From Hemicordylus capensis (lineage: Eukaryota; Chordata; Lepidosauria; Squamata; Cordylidae), in NCBI RefSeq assembly GCF_027244095.1, contig NC_069659.1, positions 142,700,001-142,764,000 of the forward strand: 64,000 nt of DNA, written 5' to 3'. This document shows positions 46,020 through 57,440 of the stretch, one piece after another (positions within the stretch are counted from its first letter, which is position 1; each line of letters begins with the position of its first letter). Made by a program: the position numbers and the translations under genes. Under the pieces are notes generated by a model. It worked only from the letters and a program-made list of their open reading frames with translations. It ran no database searches and was not told the origin of the DNA.

Positions 46020-47384
46020 TGTAATGAAAAAATGAGGAGCATACTCTGTACCTAAAATGTGTATGTACTTTTTAAAGAGTATGACATGCCTTCCTGAATA
46101 AGATTTACTGGTCCCTCCACGTTTGCTCTTGTGAACATGGCTTGAGTGTGTATTATTTTTAAAGCTACTTGATGCAATAACAAGTGCTATGCTAAATATC
46201 CAGATCGTTCAGTTTCTAATTTTTTGTCTCAATGGAGCAAAGTAAATAAATGCTGACTTCAATTAATTGTGAGAAGTCAACAAGCAGAAATTGTTTGGCA
46301 TGATGCAAATGATTTTTATGAAGTTGCTTAGAGTTTAGTGACCATGCTTGATGAATGTTTTTCTGATTCTAATTCATATTTTTATGAAGCAACAGCCTGT
46401 TAGTGTTATAAATCAGAATGCTGAAGGATTCAGAACTCTCCCAAGAGACATCTGGATTCCAATATTCTCAGGTTTATTTTATAGCTAATTACTTGAATTT
46501 GGTTAATTCATTTATCTTTACCAGTCGGTGTCACTGTTCTGGAAGCCAACACATTACATTCATTAACTGAATTCTTTTTTTTTTAAAACCCATAACTTAA
46601 TGTTAATTATTCATACCCAATTATTCAGTTTTAGAAAATAAGATGTCAGTGTTTCATAACAAAATGTAGAATTTTAGCAAGCTTATTAATGAGGCACTGT
46701 TTAAGAGTACTATCGTCTAACCTTTCTTGAAACATTTACGGAAGGTGCTGATCAAGAAAATTGCACAGCTGTGCATTTTGTACTCAACAAAGCCTAAGAG
46801 TGGATTCACATATTGCATGTTTCTTACACAGAAAGCATTTTCAAGCAGAAACTGTGTGAAAGCTGTGTGTAAATTGTTACACGATTATTGTGCTTTTGTG
46901 AATATTGCTGCATGTTCCATCGGATGTGCATGTACTTAAAAGCAGTAGTGAGTCATGACGTGTGTGTGTGTATACACACACACACACACACGAGTTCATG
47001 TGCATTTGTATTTGCATAATTATTGCAAGAGAACATCAATGTAAAAGTTACCATGCTGTTTCCAACCTGGGAGTACTTTCTCTTCAGCAACTGGGATAAA
47101 GTGCTGTTTACAACATCTCCTAAGGAGTTGATTTAGCTGCTGTGGTTCAAACAAATGGCTTTCTTTAGAAGCCTTGAAATGGCAAATGGTACATCCATGT
47201 ACCTCTTTCTGTTTGCATTGCTTGAAAACTCCCTTTTGATGCCCATGTTGGCACTCTTTTTCAAGATTTGCAGAGCATAATGGCAGTGTTGGGAGTTTAT
47301 CTCTCTTTAGAAGTCTAATTGGTAGATTAAATTGGCTAAATGTTTAGTTGAATTGGTGGGGTTCAATTTTGAATCTGTGTGATT
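46020..47384. other. CARS2 intron 8, AT-rich, one dinucleotide palindrome
   Basis: No repeat family or exon was seen. A (GT)n-TA-(CA)n tract at 46961-46992 is a perfect alternating palindrome. Confidence 0.4.
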
Positions 47385-47395
47385 ATATATATATA

Positions 47396-47435
<40 letters not shown>

Positions 47436-47436
47436 T
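47385..47436. repeat. (TA)n(GA)n simple repeat
   Basis: ATATATATATAGAGAGAG continues as GA repeats with one T interruption to about 47436. Confidence 0.85.
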
Positions 47437-47875
47437 TGCAAGTAAATAGCCTCTTTATTTGTTTTTGAGACCATTTTAGTTCTGAAGTGCAACTACAATT
47501 GGGAATGAGAGAGAAAATATGACCCTTTCTTCTAAAGGGGACTTGCTAAAATGCAAACCAAAACAATCAAAACCCCCATATAGAGGATGGAGATAGTATG
47601 TCCATTTGAGATACCATCTCCTTATAATAGTATACGAATTATTTAAATTTAATCAATTAAAAGGCAGATGATTACCCTGATTACAAATTATATTAACAGC
47701 TCTGTTCTTATGATTTTATGTCTCTGTACTACTTTGGACTGTTCCTATCTCTGTCTTAGTTCAAAGGAAGCTGATGAATGAGGCATGATTTACCAGGTCC
47801 TTCTGAAAAAAATTCTTATTTATCTTACTTCTCTGTTCAGAAGTAGAAAATGTCAGCTTGCTTTTGCCATTCCAG

Positions 47876-47940
47876 GGCACCTCCATGTCAAAGGGAGTGA
47901 GAAAATGTCAAAATCATTGAAAAACTACATTACAGTCAAG
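47876..47940 (+). CDS. CARS2: CARS2 coding exon 9, KMSKS loop
   Basis: A 65-bp exon (acceptor ATTCCAG, donor GTACTG) encodes GHLHVKGSEKMSKSLKNYIT then VK. It holds KMSKS, the second class I signature, which stabilises the adenylate transition state. The loop before it is one residue shorter than in human (GSEKMSKS against GKEEKMSKS). Confidence 0.96.
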
Positions 47941-48075
47941 GTACTGTTGCTGGTGTTACTGTTGTTTATCCTGCTTTACCAATGAAAAAGAAAGCTCAAA
48001 ACTTCAAACCCCATCAAAACACAACCAAATAAAATTTGAAACAATTATTCTAAGGGGATGGGGGAAGGAAGTATT

Positions 48076-48190
48076 TTACACTTGGAAAAGAATATTCTCC
48101 AATTCTTTCCCAAAATGGGTGATGATAATTCTTTGAATCATTCTTACCCATTCAGGGAAAGAATTGGAGAATATCCTTTTCCAAGTGTAA
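48076..48190. repeat. 115-nt near-perfect hairpin in CARS2 intron 9
   Basis: The left arm (TTACACTTGGAAAAGAATAT, then TCTCCAATTCTTTCCC and AATGGGT) pairs with the right arm (ACCCATT, GGGAAAGAATTGGAGAATAT, CCTTTTCCAAGTGTAA). The stem is about 48 bp and the terminal loop is short (around 48128-48140). Its size and pairing resemble both a small MITE and a microRNA precursor. Confidence 0.7.
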
Positions 48191-48277
48191 GACAGAAATA
48201 ATTTTGTAGTTGAATCTCTCTAAGCACAGCCTGCCAGCCATGTTTCTGTGCTATAAGCTCCACTAAACAGACTAATC

Positions 48278-48347
48278 TGGTTGTAAACCGCCCAGAGATG
48301 CAAGTTTTGGGCGGCATAGAAACACATTAAATAAATAAATAAATAAT
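48278..48347 (+). repeat. L2-type LINE 3' tail
   Basis: GTAAACCGCCCAGAGATGCA then TTTTGGGCGGCATAGAAACA and (AAAT)n form the standard L2-type tail. Confidence 0.65.
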
Positions 48348-48390
48348 AACCTGTGCAACTATATGTACGGAGGGGGAGAGCTGGTCTAGG

Positions 48391-48692
48391 AGGAGGAGAG
48401 CTGGTCTTGTGGTAGCAAGCATGACTTGCCCCTTAGCTAAGCAGAGTCTGCCCTGGTTGCATCTGCATGGGAGACTTGATGTGTGAGCACTGCAAGATAT
48501 TCCCCTCAGGGGATGGAGCCGCTCTGGGAAGAGCAGAAGGTTTCAAGTTCCCTCCCTGGCTTCTCCAAGATAGGGCTGAGAGAGATTCCTGCCTGCAACC
48601 TTGGAGGAGCCGCTGCCAGTCTGTGAAGACAATACTGAGCGAGATAGACCAGTGGTCTGACTCAGTATATGGCAGCTTCCTATGTTCCTATG
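48391..48692 (+). mobile_element. 5S-rRNA-headed SINE
   Basis: The head contains TTAGCTAAGCAGAGTCTGCC, CTGGTTGCATCTGCATGGGA and GAC, which follows the 3' half of 5S rRNA (GCTAAGCAGGGTC, CCTGGTTAGTACTTGGATGG, GAGAC) including its internal control region. The body (TAGGGCTGAGAGAGATTCCT) and the end (TATGGCAGCTTCCTATGTTC) resemble a CR1-type 3' end. A second copy lies at 59601-59906. Squamates are known to have 5S-derived SINEs (Anolis), from memory. Confidence 0.75.
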
Positions 48693-48889
48693 ACATGGAA
48701 GACTGTTTGAGGGTTGGCAGTGCCCATTTTGAAGACTAAGTGAAGATGAAGAGTAAGGACCAAAGAAGTGAAAATTGCTCTTCTCACTCCCTGTTGTCAT
48801 ATCACATTCTTCCTCCAGGGAACTTGTCACCTACATGATATGATCCTTGACTTTCTTTTCCTGAAACCTTCTGCCTACTAGACTTTTCA

Positions 48890-49090
48890 AAAGTTATGAT
48901 TACATTTGCACCCCACTCTTGCTCTAAAGAGTGATAGGTCGACTCCCCCCCCCTTTTATCTTTACAGCAACCTTGTGAGGTAGGTTAGTTGGAGAGGGAC
49001 TGGCCCCAAATCACCCACTCAGTAGATAACTAATTTGAACACTGGGCTTTGTGGTTCCAAATCCAGTATTCTAGCCACTACACTGACTAA
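48890..49090 (-). mobile_element. tRNA-headed SINE copy, decayed
   Basis: ACAGCAACCTTGTGAGGTAG, GACTGGCCCCAAATCACCCA, and a tRNA-like right end (ATTTGAACACTGGGCTTTGT ... TAGCCACTACACTGAC) are the reversed SINE of the type at 33461. Confidence 0.65.
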
Positions 49091-50391
49091 AATTTTTTCA
49101 TGTATTTGAAATAGAAGAAAAAGATGTATTCTTGGCCAGGGATTTTTGCTATGGATGAGTGTCTGTTCATTGTAGTTTCATACTTTAAAATAAGTTTCAA
49201 ATGAGATTGGTTTCATACTTTAAGGGAGAGGCTTTTTAAACATGGTATTACATATAGTCAACTGATTAATGGCTTTTCTTCAAAAACTATCTTTATCCTC
49301 TCTTGAAGGTAGGTTTCAGTCCATTGATCCAAACTTCCTCACGTTTAGCCAAGAGAAAGCTCTGTGCGGAAATTCTCTTCTGAAAACCTGCAACACTGCC
49401 TGCCTGCCTTTTGTCTTGCCAGCTCTGGAATTGAGCAGATTCCAAATAATCAGCGAGGCATGCTTTTTCTCTTTCTGTAGTCATGTTGGATACCCTTGAT
49501 CAAGCTGTGCTTGTTTCTTTGGTTCTTCCTCCCTGATTCTATCAACCTTTACCTGTTTAATTTGTTGTAAGTACTCAAAGATAGTTTCCCACAGACTATG
49601 ATGTGCATAGCTCTTCTCCCCATCTCCCGTCCTGTCTGAAAGACATACTGTTTATTGCTCTTAACTGAGAGTGTAGCTGAGAAACAGGAAAAGTGTATGT
49701 CTTGTCAGTTCAACTCAAACTCTTCATTAAGACTGTAAAATGATTTAAATAAGTAGTGTGCAGATCTGCCTATTTTGACACATGTCCTTAGTTTGCTTTA
49801 ATTTGAACTTGCTGCCTTGAGATTTTGTAGAACTTGGGTTTTACTTTTACTTTTAATTATGTAATGTGATGGTAGAAGAAAGGTGACAGACTGGATAAAG
49901 CAATATCCCTAGACAGCAGGCACTTTTGCAACCTTTGTCCATACATATGCAAACGCTTCTGCAGCCATGAAGACTAGAAACTTGCTTTGTTCATTTTATG
50001 AATGCTGTTCTACATCTGCCCACATCTGCAAGCAATCAGCCATGACTATAGGTGTTGTAATAGCAAAGGAACAGGAACTCTGGAGAGTGTGGAAGGACTA
50101 GGAACTCTCCTGCATTAAAGAAGTCCCTTTCTATTGAAAACTGGAAGCTTTACTCAAGTCTCCTTAGCACATACCTGTAAGCAGAAATTATTCATGTGAT
50201 TCTAGTTTGCCTCCACAGTCATGAACAATGGAAATGTGTTATCCTTGAACATTAAAGCAGGGCTTCTGCAGAATACTAAATCCCCGTTGTTCATGGTGTT
50301 AATCACAGTTATGTTTATTTTAAGGCTTTGTGAGTATTAGTAGTTCAAGAGCTAGAACTTAACTTGTCTTTATTTTCTCTTTTGTCTCTAG
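49091..50391. other. CARS2 intron 9, right part: nothing recognised
   Basis: No exon before the acceptor at 50391, no repeat signature that I can support. Confidence 0.4.
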
Positions 50392-50458
50392 GATTTTCTG
50401 AAGACGTCTTCAGCTGATCAGTTTAGAATGTTTTGTTTGAAGAGCAGATACAGCTCAT
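50392..50458 (+). CDS. CARS2: CARS2 coding exon 10
   Basis: A 67-bp exon (acceptor GTCTCTAG, donor GTAAGG) encodes DFLKTSSADQFRMFCLKSRY then SS plus one base. It matches human [22 protein letters not shown], with several substitutions. The intron that follows is about 10.2 kb and is filled mainly by the DIRS element. Confidence 0.93.
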
Positions 50459-52400
50459 GTAAGGAAAGCTCCTGTGCCTAGAGATGGGTGCTGCGCAATT
50501 AATTATCAATGATCTCATAATTAGATGGTTGCTTTGCATGTTCATTTTATTGGATAAAGCCTGAAATGGCTCATCCAGTTTTAATTTCACTTAAGAATTT
50601 TGGGGCAAGGACTTGATTTTATTTTTTAAAGCTGTGCTGGTTGCGTGTAGTGAGAGAAGCAGAATGGCTCAGCCCCTCCTATTCCCTGAGCCACTCTAGT
50701 TGATAGGGCATAACGTTGAGCATTCCAAACTCTGTCCCTGATGCTTCCTCTAAAAACGTCACCCTTTTAATTCCTCAGAGCCAGAATAAATGCAAGAGTG
50801 CTTACCTGCAGTTGGGTGGGTCAGAGTTGGGGGGTCTCATCTTCCGTCCTGGGAAGAGGGAAGGAGGACAGAATTGAGATCCTTCCCCATTCATCCTAGA
50901 TTTGGTTCATGATCCATTGAATCCATTAGAATGGGTTCTGCGCCTGCGCGGAAGCCTCTCCTTTTCGATGCCTGCGCCCTGCCCCACGTGACCATGTGGC
51001 TATTTAAGGTAGGAGGCAACGCAGGCACCTCAGTTCCTTTGCGACCGCCATAGATATCACTCTCTCGATTTCTGTGGCTCCTTTGTATTGGTTCCTTTTT
51101 CTTCTCAACGAGTTCTTCTGTTATATGTCTATTTGGTTTTTACCTGGACTGTTTTTTGACTATTCTCTGGCTTTCTGATTTGGACCGATTGATCTTGGTT
51201 TTGACCTCGGACTGCTAACATTTTGCCTCCTCTTGCTGATTCCATCTGATTCCATTGGACTGATTTCTGGCTATTTGACCACGGACAGTTAAAGGTGTGA
51301 GTACTGGGGATACCCCAAAAGGGAAAAAGACTTTTAAACGCTGCACTAAGTGCAAAGCAAAGTTGCCCTCACAAGACGGCCATAATTTTTGTTTACTATG
51401 TTTTGAGGAGGCCACGTTATTTCGGCCTGCAAGATTTGTCAGTCCTTCTCTAAACAAATGAGGAGGAATTGGGAACTCCATTTAAGGGCGGCAATTTATG
51501 ACGATGTGTTAGCTGTGCCCTCTTCATTGAAATCTCCTCAGAAGCAAGGCATGAGGATCCTGGGTTCAGCCTAGTCTAAAACCTCTACGCCCTCCATGAA
51601 GACCTCTAAGTCCTTAAAGAGGCCAGGTAATAAAATGGCAACTGCAAGTGAGCCTGCAAAAAAACACGGAGACCAGCAGAAATTGTCGGGTTCGACGCCG
51701 TCTCTGAGTTCCGCTCAGGTTATCGTCTTTGTATCAGCATTAACAGCACCACTGACATGGAAGAAATCGACACCGGAATCTTCGATGCCGAAAACCCCGC
51801 TCGGCTCGACATCGAAGGCTTCGACGTCGAGCCAGCAGCCGAGAACATCCTTGATATCAAAGCAGTGCTTGCTGTCGATATCAACATCGACGCTGATGGA
51901 AGGAACGGGGCACTTTTAGATGGAACAACAGTTCTCAATATCGATCGCATCGACAGTTCAACCCACACTGGCATCGACGCACTCAATACCGACAGCTCGG
52001 GACCTAGTGTCTGCACCGACACCTATTCTATCCCCTTCGACATTGAGGGATGGAGAGCAGGTGCCCACCTTGAATACCCCAGCTAACATCACCACTGTGT
52101 CCCCAAGGTTCCAGGCTCCTATGACGTTCACCCTGGAGGACACTGACATTTTGGACAAAGAGGCACCACCTTTGGATCCTCTTCTCAAGATGTTGGATTT
52201 GACAACCACAACTACATTTCATGGATTTCTACATTCTGAGGATGAGGCGGCTCCTGTTACCACTGTGGAACCTCAGCTGTTTAAAAATCTGGTCCCAACT
52301 CTCCAGTTATTGATTGTGCAACCTCAACCAGGTCGGGAAGGAAACACACCACCCCTGCAGATAAAGAACCACGACCTACCAATACTGTGTTCTGCCTTTT

Positions 52401-52618
52401 AGCAATAGCAATAGCACTTACATTTATATACTGCTCTATAGCTGGAAGCTCTCTAAGCGGTTTACAATGATTTAGCATATTGCCCCCCAACATTCTGGGT
52501 ACTCATTTTACCCACCTCGGAAGGATGGAAGGCTGAGTCTACCTTGAGCCCCTGGTCAGGATCGAACTTGTAACCTTCTGGTTACAGGGCGGCAGTTTTA
52601 CCACTGCGCCACCAGGGC
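52401..52618 (-). mobile_element. tRNA-headed SINE inside the DIRS element
   Basis: On the minus strand it starts GGTGGCGCAGTGGTAAAACT (tRNA A-box side), with AGTTCGATCCTGACC as B-box region, GTAAACCGCTTAGAGAGCTT and a tail of (TGCTAT)n. It is a different family from the Sauria-type SINE. The same family is found disrupted at 31635-31925. Confidence 0.78.
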
Positions 52619-55461
52619 TTTGCACATGTCTTTTGGGCTTTGCACTGCCCCCCCCATGTCTTTACCAAGTGCATGGTGGTAGTTGTGGCCCACTTGAGAA
52701 CACAGGGACTGAACCTGTATCCCTATCTCGAAGATTAGCTCCTATTGTCCAAAGACAGAAAAGAGTTAGATTCGCAGAAACAGTACATGTTGCAACTTCT
52801 CCAGGACCTCGGGATACAGGTCAACTGGAAAAAGTCCAACCTGACACCAGTGACTGCCATATCTTACATTGGAGCGGTGCTGGATGCTACACAGGAGCGG
52901 GTGTTTCTACCGGAGGATCGTTACCAGGCCATCATGCTGTTGGTACAACAGTTTCAAACCACTCCCTTACAAGCGGCACATCAGATTCAGCATCTGTTAG
53001 GCCTGATGGCCTCTTGCAAATCAACTGTGCATTACACCTGGTTGAAAATGAGGAAACTACAGCTGTGGTTCCTATCATCTTTCAATTTGCTCAGGGACTA
53101 CCCTGCAGACCAACTGCTCGTGCCGGTGCCAATCCTTCGCTCGCTCTCCTGGTGGACGCAGAAGTCCAACCTTCTCAGAGGAGTACCATTTCAGACGCAA
53201 CCTTCGTCGGTGTGGGTCACGACAGATGCCTCGCTCCAGGGATGGGGCAGACATTGCAATGTAACTATGACACAGGGTCTCTGGACCCGCAACCAATGCC
53301 AACTGCACATAAATTTTCTAGAGCTGTTGGCAGTTTTTCAGTCAATGAAAACCTTTCTAATGTTGCGGGGACGTGTTGTCTAGCTGCAGCTCTACTGCCA
53401 TTGCCCACCTCAACAGGCAAGGAGGGACAGTCTCCAGGTCACTCTATGCACTGAGCATACAGATTTGGCATTGGTGCATCTGGAACAGTATTACGCTGGT
53501 GGCGATCCACATCAAGGGGACAGACAACGTACTGGCGGGTGGCCTCAGCCGGTCATTCACGATGGAGACTCGACACGAGTGGGAACTGAATGATGTTTAC
53601 CTTCATAAAATCTTCGAACTCTGGGGTCAGCCAGAGATCGACTTGTTTGCTACAGCTCGGAACACGAAGTGCAAGCTGTTCTTCTCCAGAGCAGGGAACA
53701 ATCCACGTTCATTGGGGGACGCTTTGCAACTGGACTGGTCGCTCCATCAGACTTACGTGTTTCCACCCTTACCACGCATGAGCAGGGTAGTAGCGCGGCT
53801 TCTCGGTGGCCAAGTGAAGTGCATTTTGATCACACCTTGATGGCCGTGCCAAGCGTGGTTTCCTCATTTACTCAGACTGACTTCAAACACCTTCCAAAGA
53901 CTGCCGAACTGTCCGGATCTGCTGATTCAAGAGGAGGGACTAGTTCTGCACCCCAGGATTCTCACACTGCAACTGACAGCATGGCGAATCGATTGTTGAA
54001 AAAGATCTTTCTGAATGAATATAAACTCTCTACCAGAAAGAACTACGCCAGTAAGTGGAAGATTTTTACTGCCTACGCGAGGTATCATGGCTTCTGTCCC
54101 AAAAGCACGAACATCCGGGACATCTTGCTCTATCTCAAGTCCCTGAAGGTGTCTAAGCTCTCCAATGAGTCCATAAGGGTCCACCTCGCTGCCCTGTCGT
54201 CCAGGCATCCTGGCTTGGATAGCAAGACGTTGTTCTCTCATCCTTCCTGTAAGAGTTTCTTGAAAGGCCTCACGAATCTCTATCCACCTATCCTTAAGCC
54301 CCTGGAACAATGGAGCATCTCTTTGGTCTTCTCCGCTTTGACAGAACCACTGTTCAAACCCATGAGTTCTGCAACTCTAAAACATGTATCTTTAAAAACC
54401 GCCTTCTTGGTGGCTATCACCACTGCTCGCAGGGTGAGTGAACTTACTGAACTCCAGGTGGATGTGCCTTATACCCAGTTCTACCCGGATAAGGTTCTCC
54501 TGCGCCCAGACATTACCTTTTTACCTAAGATCATGACTAATTTCCACGTCAATCAGGACATTGTACTGCCCACCTTCTTCAGGTCACCATCCATGTCTCT
54601 GGAGAAGGCACTCCATTTGTTGGATGTCTGTAGGGCACTGCTTTATTATTTCTCTAGGATGAAGCCATTCCGGATGACAAAAAGAATGATTATATCTTAC
54701 AAGGGTCTTAATATGGGTCAAGCATTGTCCAGACTCAAGGACCGCTAAATCATTTGTGCAGAGTGTCAAGGACTGCTACATTCTTTGTGTGCAGTTTCCC
54801 GGACCAGCAGTCCAATAATAATAATACAATAATATTCACAAAACATACAGTGTATTTTACAGTTATTTAATACAAAAAGCTCAGTAATATCAAACAGCAT
54901 AATCTATGAAACAGAGCCTAGCTTAATCAGGCCATCATTTTCTTTATGTGATCAAGCTAGGCAGAATGTACAAACTCTTAGTATAATAAAGCAGCTGTCA
55001 TCCTAACTAGCTTCACCAATGAACTTTTAAAGTTTGGGTTCAAAAAACAAGCATGCTGACAGACACTTTTCTAAGCATCGCCTCATTTACCAGAGGAAGC
55101 AATTCCTTCTCCCAAGACTACATTGAACCCGTTCTTCCATCCCAAAGGGCTCCAACAAGGCTTTTGTGCACTGATGTAAAACAGATGTCCTTTTGCACAA
55201 TCAAGTACCCCAAAACATAAGGAGGAAATATTTTAGGAGCAGAGGAAGAAGTCTGATAATAAGACATTCAAAATAAAACCTTGGTATGAAAAAACTACAA
55301 TATTCTTCCTTTCCATGTAGCCATAAATAAGAGCCATGTCTGCTTACTGGAAAGTATGCATTCCCAGATTCCAAGGAGACTCTTAGTATATGCATATAAA
55401 AAAAGAATCATTGAAATAGAACACATTCAAGCACTACTTGAATGCTTGCATTACTTTCTCC

Positions 55462-55638
55462 CAAAAGCAATATTGGGGCTGTATTTGTGAATGGCAAAGA
55501 GATGACAAACCAATTGCCTCCGTTTACTTCAGGATCATCTGTGATGTTTGACATGGAAGCTGTGAATTTAGGTCCTTCCAATAATAGTGAAGGAGGGAAC
55601 TTCAAACTCAGAGTAACGATTAGCTCCAACAATAGGGA
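55462..55638 (+). pseudogene. CRLF3: CRLF3 fragment (near C-terminus)
   Basis: The plus frame reads GAVFVNGKEMTNQLPPFTSG, SSVMFDMEAVNLG and EGGNFKLRVTISSNNR, closely following the C-terminal part of cytokine receptor-like factor 3 (human GAVFVNGKEMTNQLPAVTSG, FDIEAVTLG, EGGHFKLRVTISSNNR). About 57 residues are present. The open frame continues past the homology only by chance, because the sequence switches abruptly to antisense SAT1 at 55639. The final CRLF3 residues (VVFDWLLDQ...) are absent. CRLF3 is a host gene elsewhere in the genome. Whether the piece comes from a spliced transcript cannot be told from a single-exon-sized fragment. Confidence 0.85.
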
Positions 55639-55940
55639 TTCTGCTTTACCAACTCTCCAACTGCTACAACGGCATTTGGCAGCCACCTAACTAAGTTTTT
55701 TGAGAATTTCAGAACCAATGCCAAAACCTCTGAACTCTTTCATCAAAAAGTAATACATGGCAAAACCCACAATACTGTATCCTTCAAGTGTTGTGTGTTC
55801 TTTTTGGTACTTCTGCAACAAGACAGTGGTAGAAAGGGTGTTCTCCAAAGCCAGCCTCAAGCAGATCTTTTTCAGTCAGTACTACTTGATCCTCCATTTC
55901 TTCATATTTAGCAAGCTCCTTTATGAGGCGCAACAGGTCA
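55639..55940 (-). pseudogene. SAT1: SAT1 retrocopy fragment (spermidine/spermine acetyltransferase)
   Basis: The minus strand reads [20 protein letters not shown] and [20 protein letters not shown], then VAEVPK. After frame changes it reads [25 protein letters not shown] and AAKCRCSS. This is SAT1 (human [40 protein letters not shown]). About 20 residues corresponding to the YDPWIGKLLYLEDFF segment are missing, and there are at least two frame changes and a stop. The start (MAKFVIRP...) and the last ~40 residues are absent. In the intact gene this span crosses several introns (SAT1 is multi-exonic, from memory), and none is present here, so it derives from processed RNA. Confidence 0.85.
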
Positions 55941-56699
55941 GAAATTCCATTGATTTCAATGTTCAGAATTGCAGCCCCAAATGAGTTGTGCTTAACACTT
56001 CAATTTATCAATATAAACAAAAGATAGAAAAAACTCTTCATAAATGGAAGGATAAAATCTTGTCTTGGAAATGATTGAAGGAGAATAGTTAGTTGCTCTT
56101 AGCTGCACGCAGCTTTAAATGGAACACACTGCTCAACAATTCTGATCAAATATTATGGGGCATGATGAAAGCACATTAAAATAGAAATGACTGGAAACCC
56201 ATTGAGAGCCACTCCTATTCTATTCCTACTCTCTCCTATGTTTCTAGGACCACTCATTCTTTTTTTAAAATATGCTTAGTAGCAAAACTTTTACACATTT
56301 TTATAGCACTTTAAATGTTGCACAGTATTATCTGATGCCATTTGCCCCGTTTCTTGGCATGCAGCATCACCACACTTCTTATTAGCTTCCCAGAAATCTG
56401 TGAAACGTTGAGCTCAGACTGTTTCTCTCAGCCACAGAAAGGGCTAAACAAGTTAACCCTTTGTGTGTACCTCCACAGCAGTGCTAACACAGCCAGTACA
56501 TCATAGTATGATAGGATCTGTTGGCAATATTTTAGAATTAGGAAGTTTTAGAATATTTTAGAATCAGGACTCCCTCGCGTGAGTCCCCGATAGTTGAAGA
56601 GCAGGAGAAGCAGTTTCTTCATTTGTGTCCCGGGCGTGGCATCGATGGCGGTGGCACAGTAGTCAGGCAGAAGAAGCTGCCATCGAGATTACTTGCGGG

Positions 56700-56935
56700 T
56701 TTTTTTCTCCGTGCCGCCGCCGCCCCCACATGGCCGAAGACGGCCCGAACTACTTGAAGAAGCAAACAACTTGAAGAAGCTGCTACTGAGATTGTCTGCG
56801 GGGTTTTTTCTCCGTGCTGCCGCAGCATGGAGAAAAAAACCCGCAGATAATCTCGGTGGCAGCTTCTTCAAGTAGTTTGCTTCTTCAAGTAGTGCGGGCC
56901 GTCTTCGGCCATGTGGGGGCGGCAGTGGCAGCTTC
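56700..56935. repeat. GC-rich palindrome with ~100-bp arms
   Basis: It is centred near 56822. CCACATGGCCGAAGACGGCC with GAACTACTTGAAGAAGC on the left mirrors GCTTCTTCAAGTAGTGCGGG with CCGTCTTCGGCCATGTGGGG on the right. The GTTTTTTCTCCGTGCTG/CATGGAGAAAAAAACC pair lies at the centre. A third, direct copy of the GGCCCGTCTTCGGCCATG block follows at about 57027. Minus-strand open frames here are products of the repeats. Confidence 0.75.
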
Positions 56936-57200
56936 TTTGGTCCAAAATCGGGCCTTTGTGGGGACAGGTGGTTGGCGGCTGCGGCCGCAGCAGTAGTTTG
57001 GGGCGGGCAGTATTTTGGGCCAATTTGGCCCGTCTTCGGCCATGCAGGGCGGCAGCGGTGGCTTCTTTGGCCTGAAATCGGGCCTCTGTGGGGGGAGCTG
57101 GGTAGGCGGTCGGTGGCAGCGGCCGCGTGGGCGCCAAGCGGGAAAGCGGCGGGAGGGGTAAGTAAACCCTCCCGCCCTCTTAAATATACCCCCACACACA

Positions 57201-57440
57201 CACTCACAGCCTCGGCACCTCACTTATTTTTAACCCAGTAAGTTTAAATATACCCCCCCACCCAGTGCCGGACTGCAGTTGGTGATTCAAAGCAAACACT
57301 CACAGCCTCGGCACCTCGCTTGTTTTTAACCCAGTAAATTTAAATATACCCCCCCACCCCGTGCCGGACTGCAGTTGGTGACTCAAAGCAAACACTCACA
57401 GCCTCGGCACCTCACTTATTTTTAACCCAGTAAGTTTAAG
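57201..57440. repeat. ~96-bp tandem repeat, 2.5 units
   Basis: Units start CACTCACAGCCTCGGCACCT at 57201, 57298 and 57393 (periods 97 and 95). Each contains TTTTTAACCCAGTAA and GTGCCGGACTGCAGTTGGTG. It lies just inside the hAT-like right end, where subterminal repeats that bind transposase are common. Confidence 0.85.

Noticed and set aside
46957-46992. A promoter or regulatory palindrome
   Set aside because: It is a plain (GT)n-(AC)n simple repeat.
48405-48475. A 5S rRNA gene
   Set aside because: Only the 3' half of 5S is present and it is fused to a SINE body that recurs at 59601.
54735-54800. Left end of the 3-kb insertion as a mirror of the hAT-like right end
   Set aside because: Apart from GGACCGC/GCGGACC-like words the two ends do not form an inverted repeat, so a complete hAT element is not claimed.
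55408-55686. A 92-residue minus-strand frame covering both SAT1 and CRLF3 segments as a fusion gene
   Set aside because: The part over CRLF3 is antisense and codes for nothing conserved; only the first few residues are SAT1-like.
56689-57241. Long minus-strand frame (172 residues) with repeated AEDGP-like segments
   Set aside because: It follows the palindrome and its copies; the repeats in the protein only mirror the DNA repeats.
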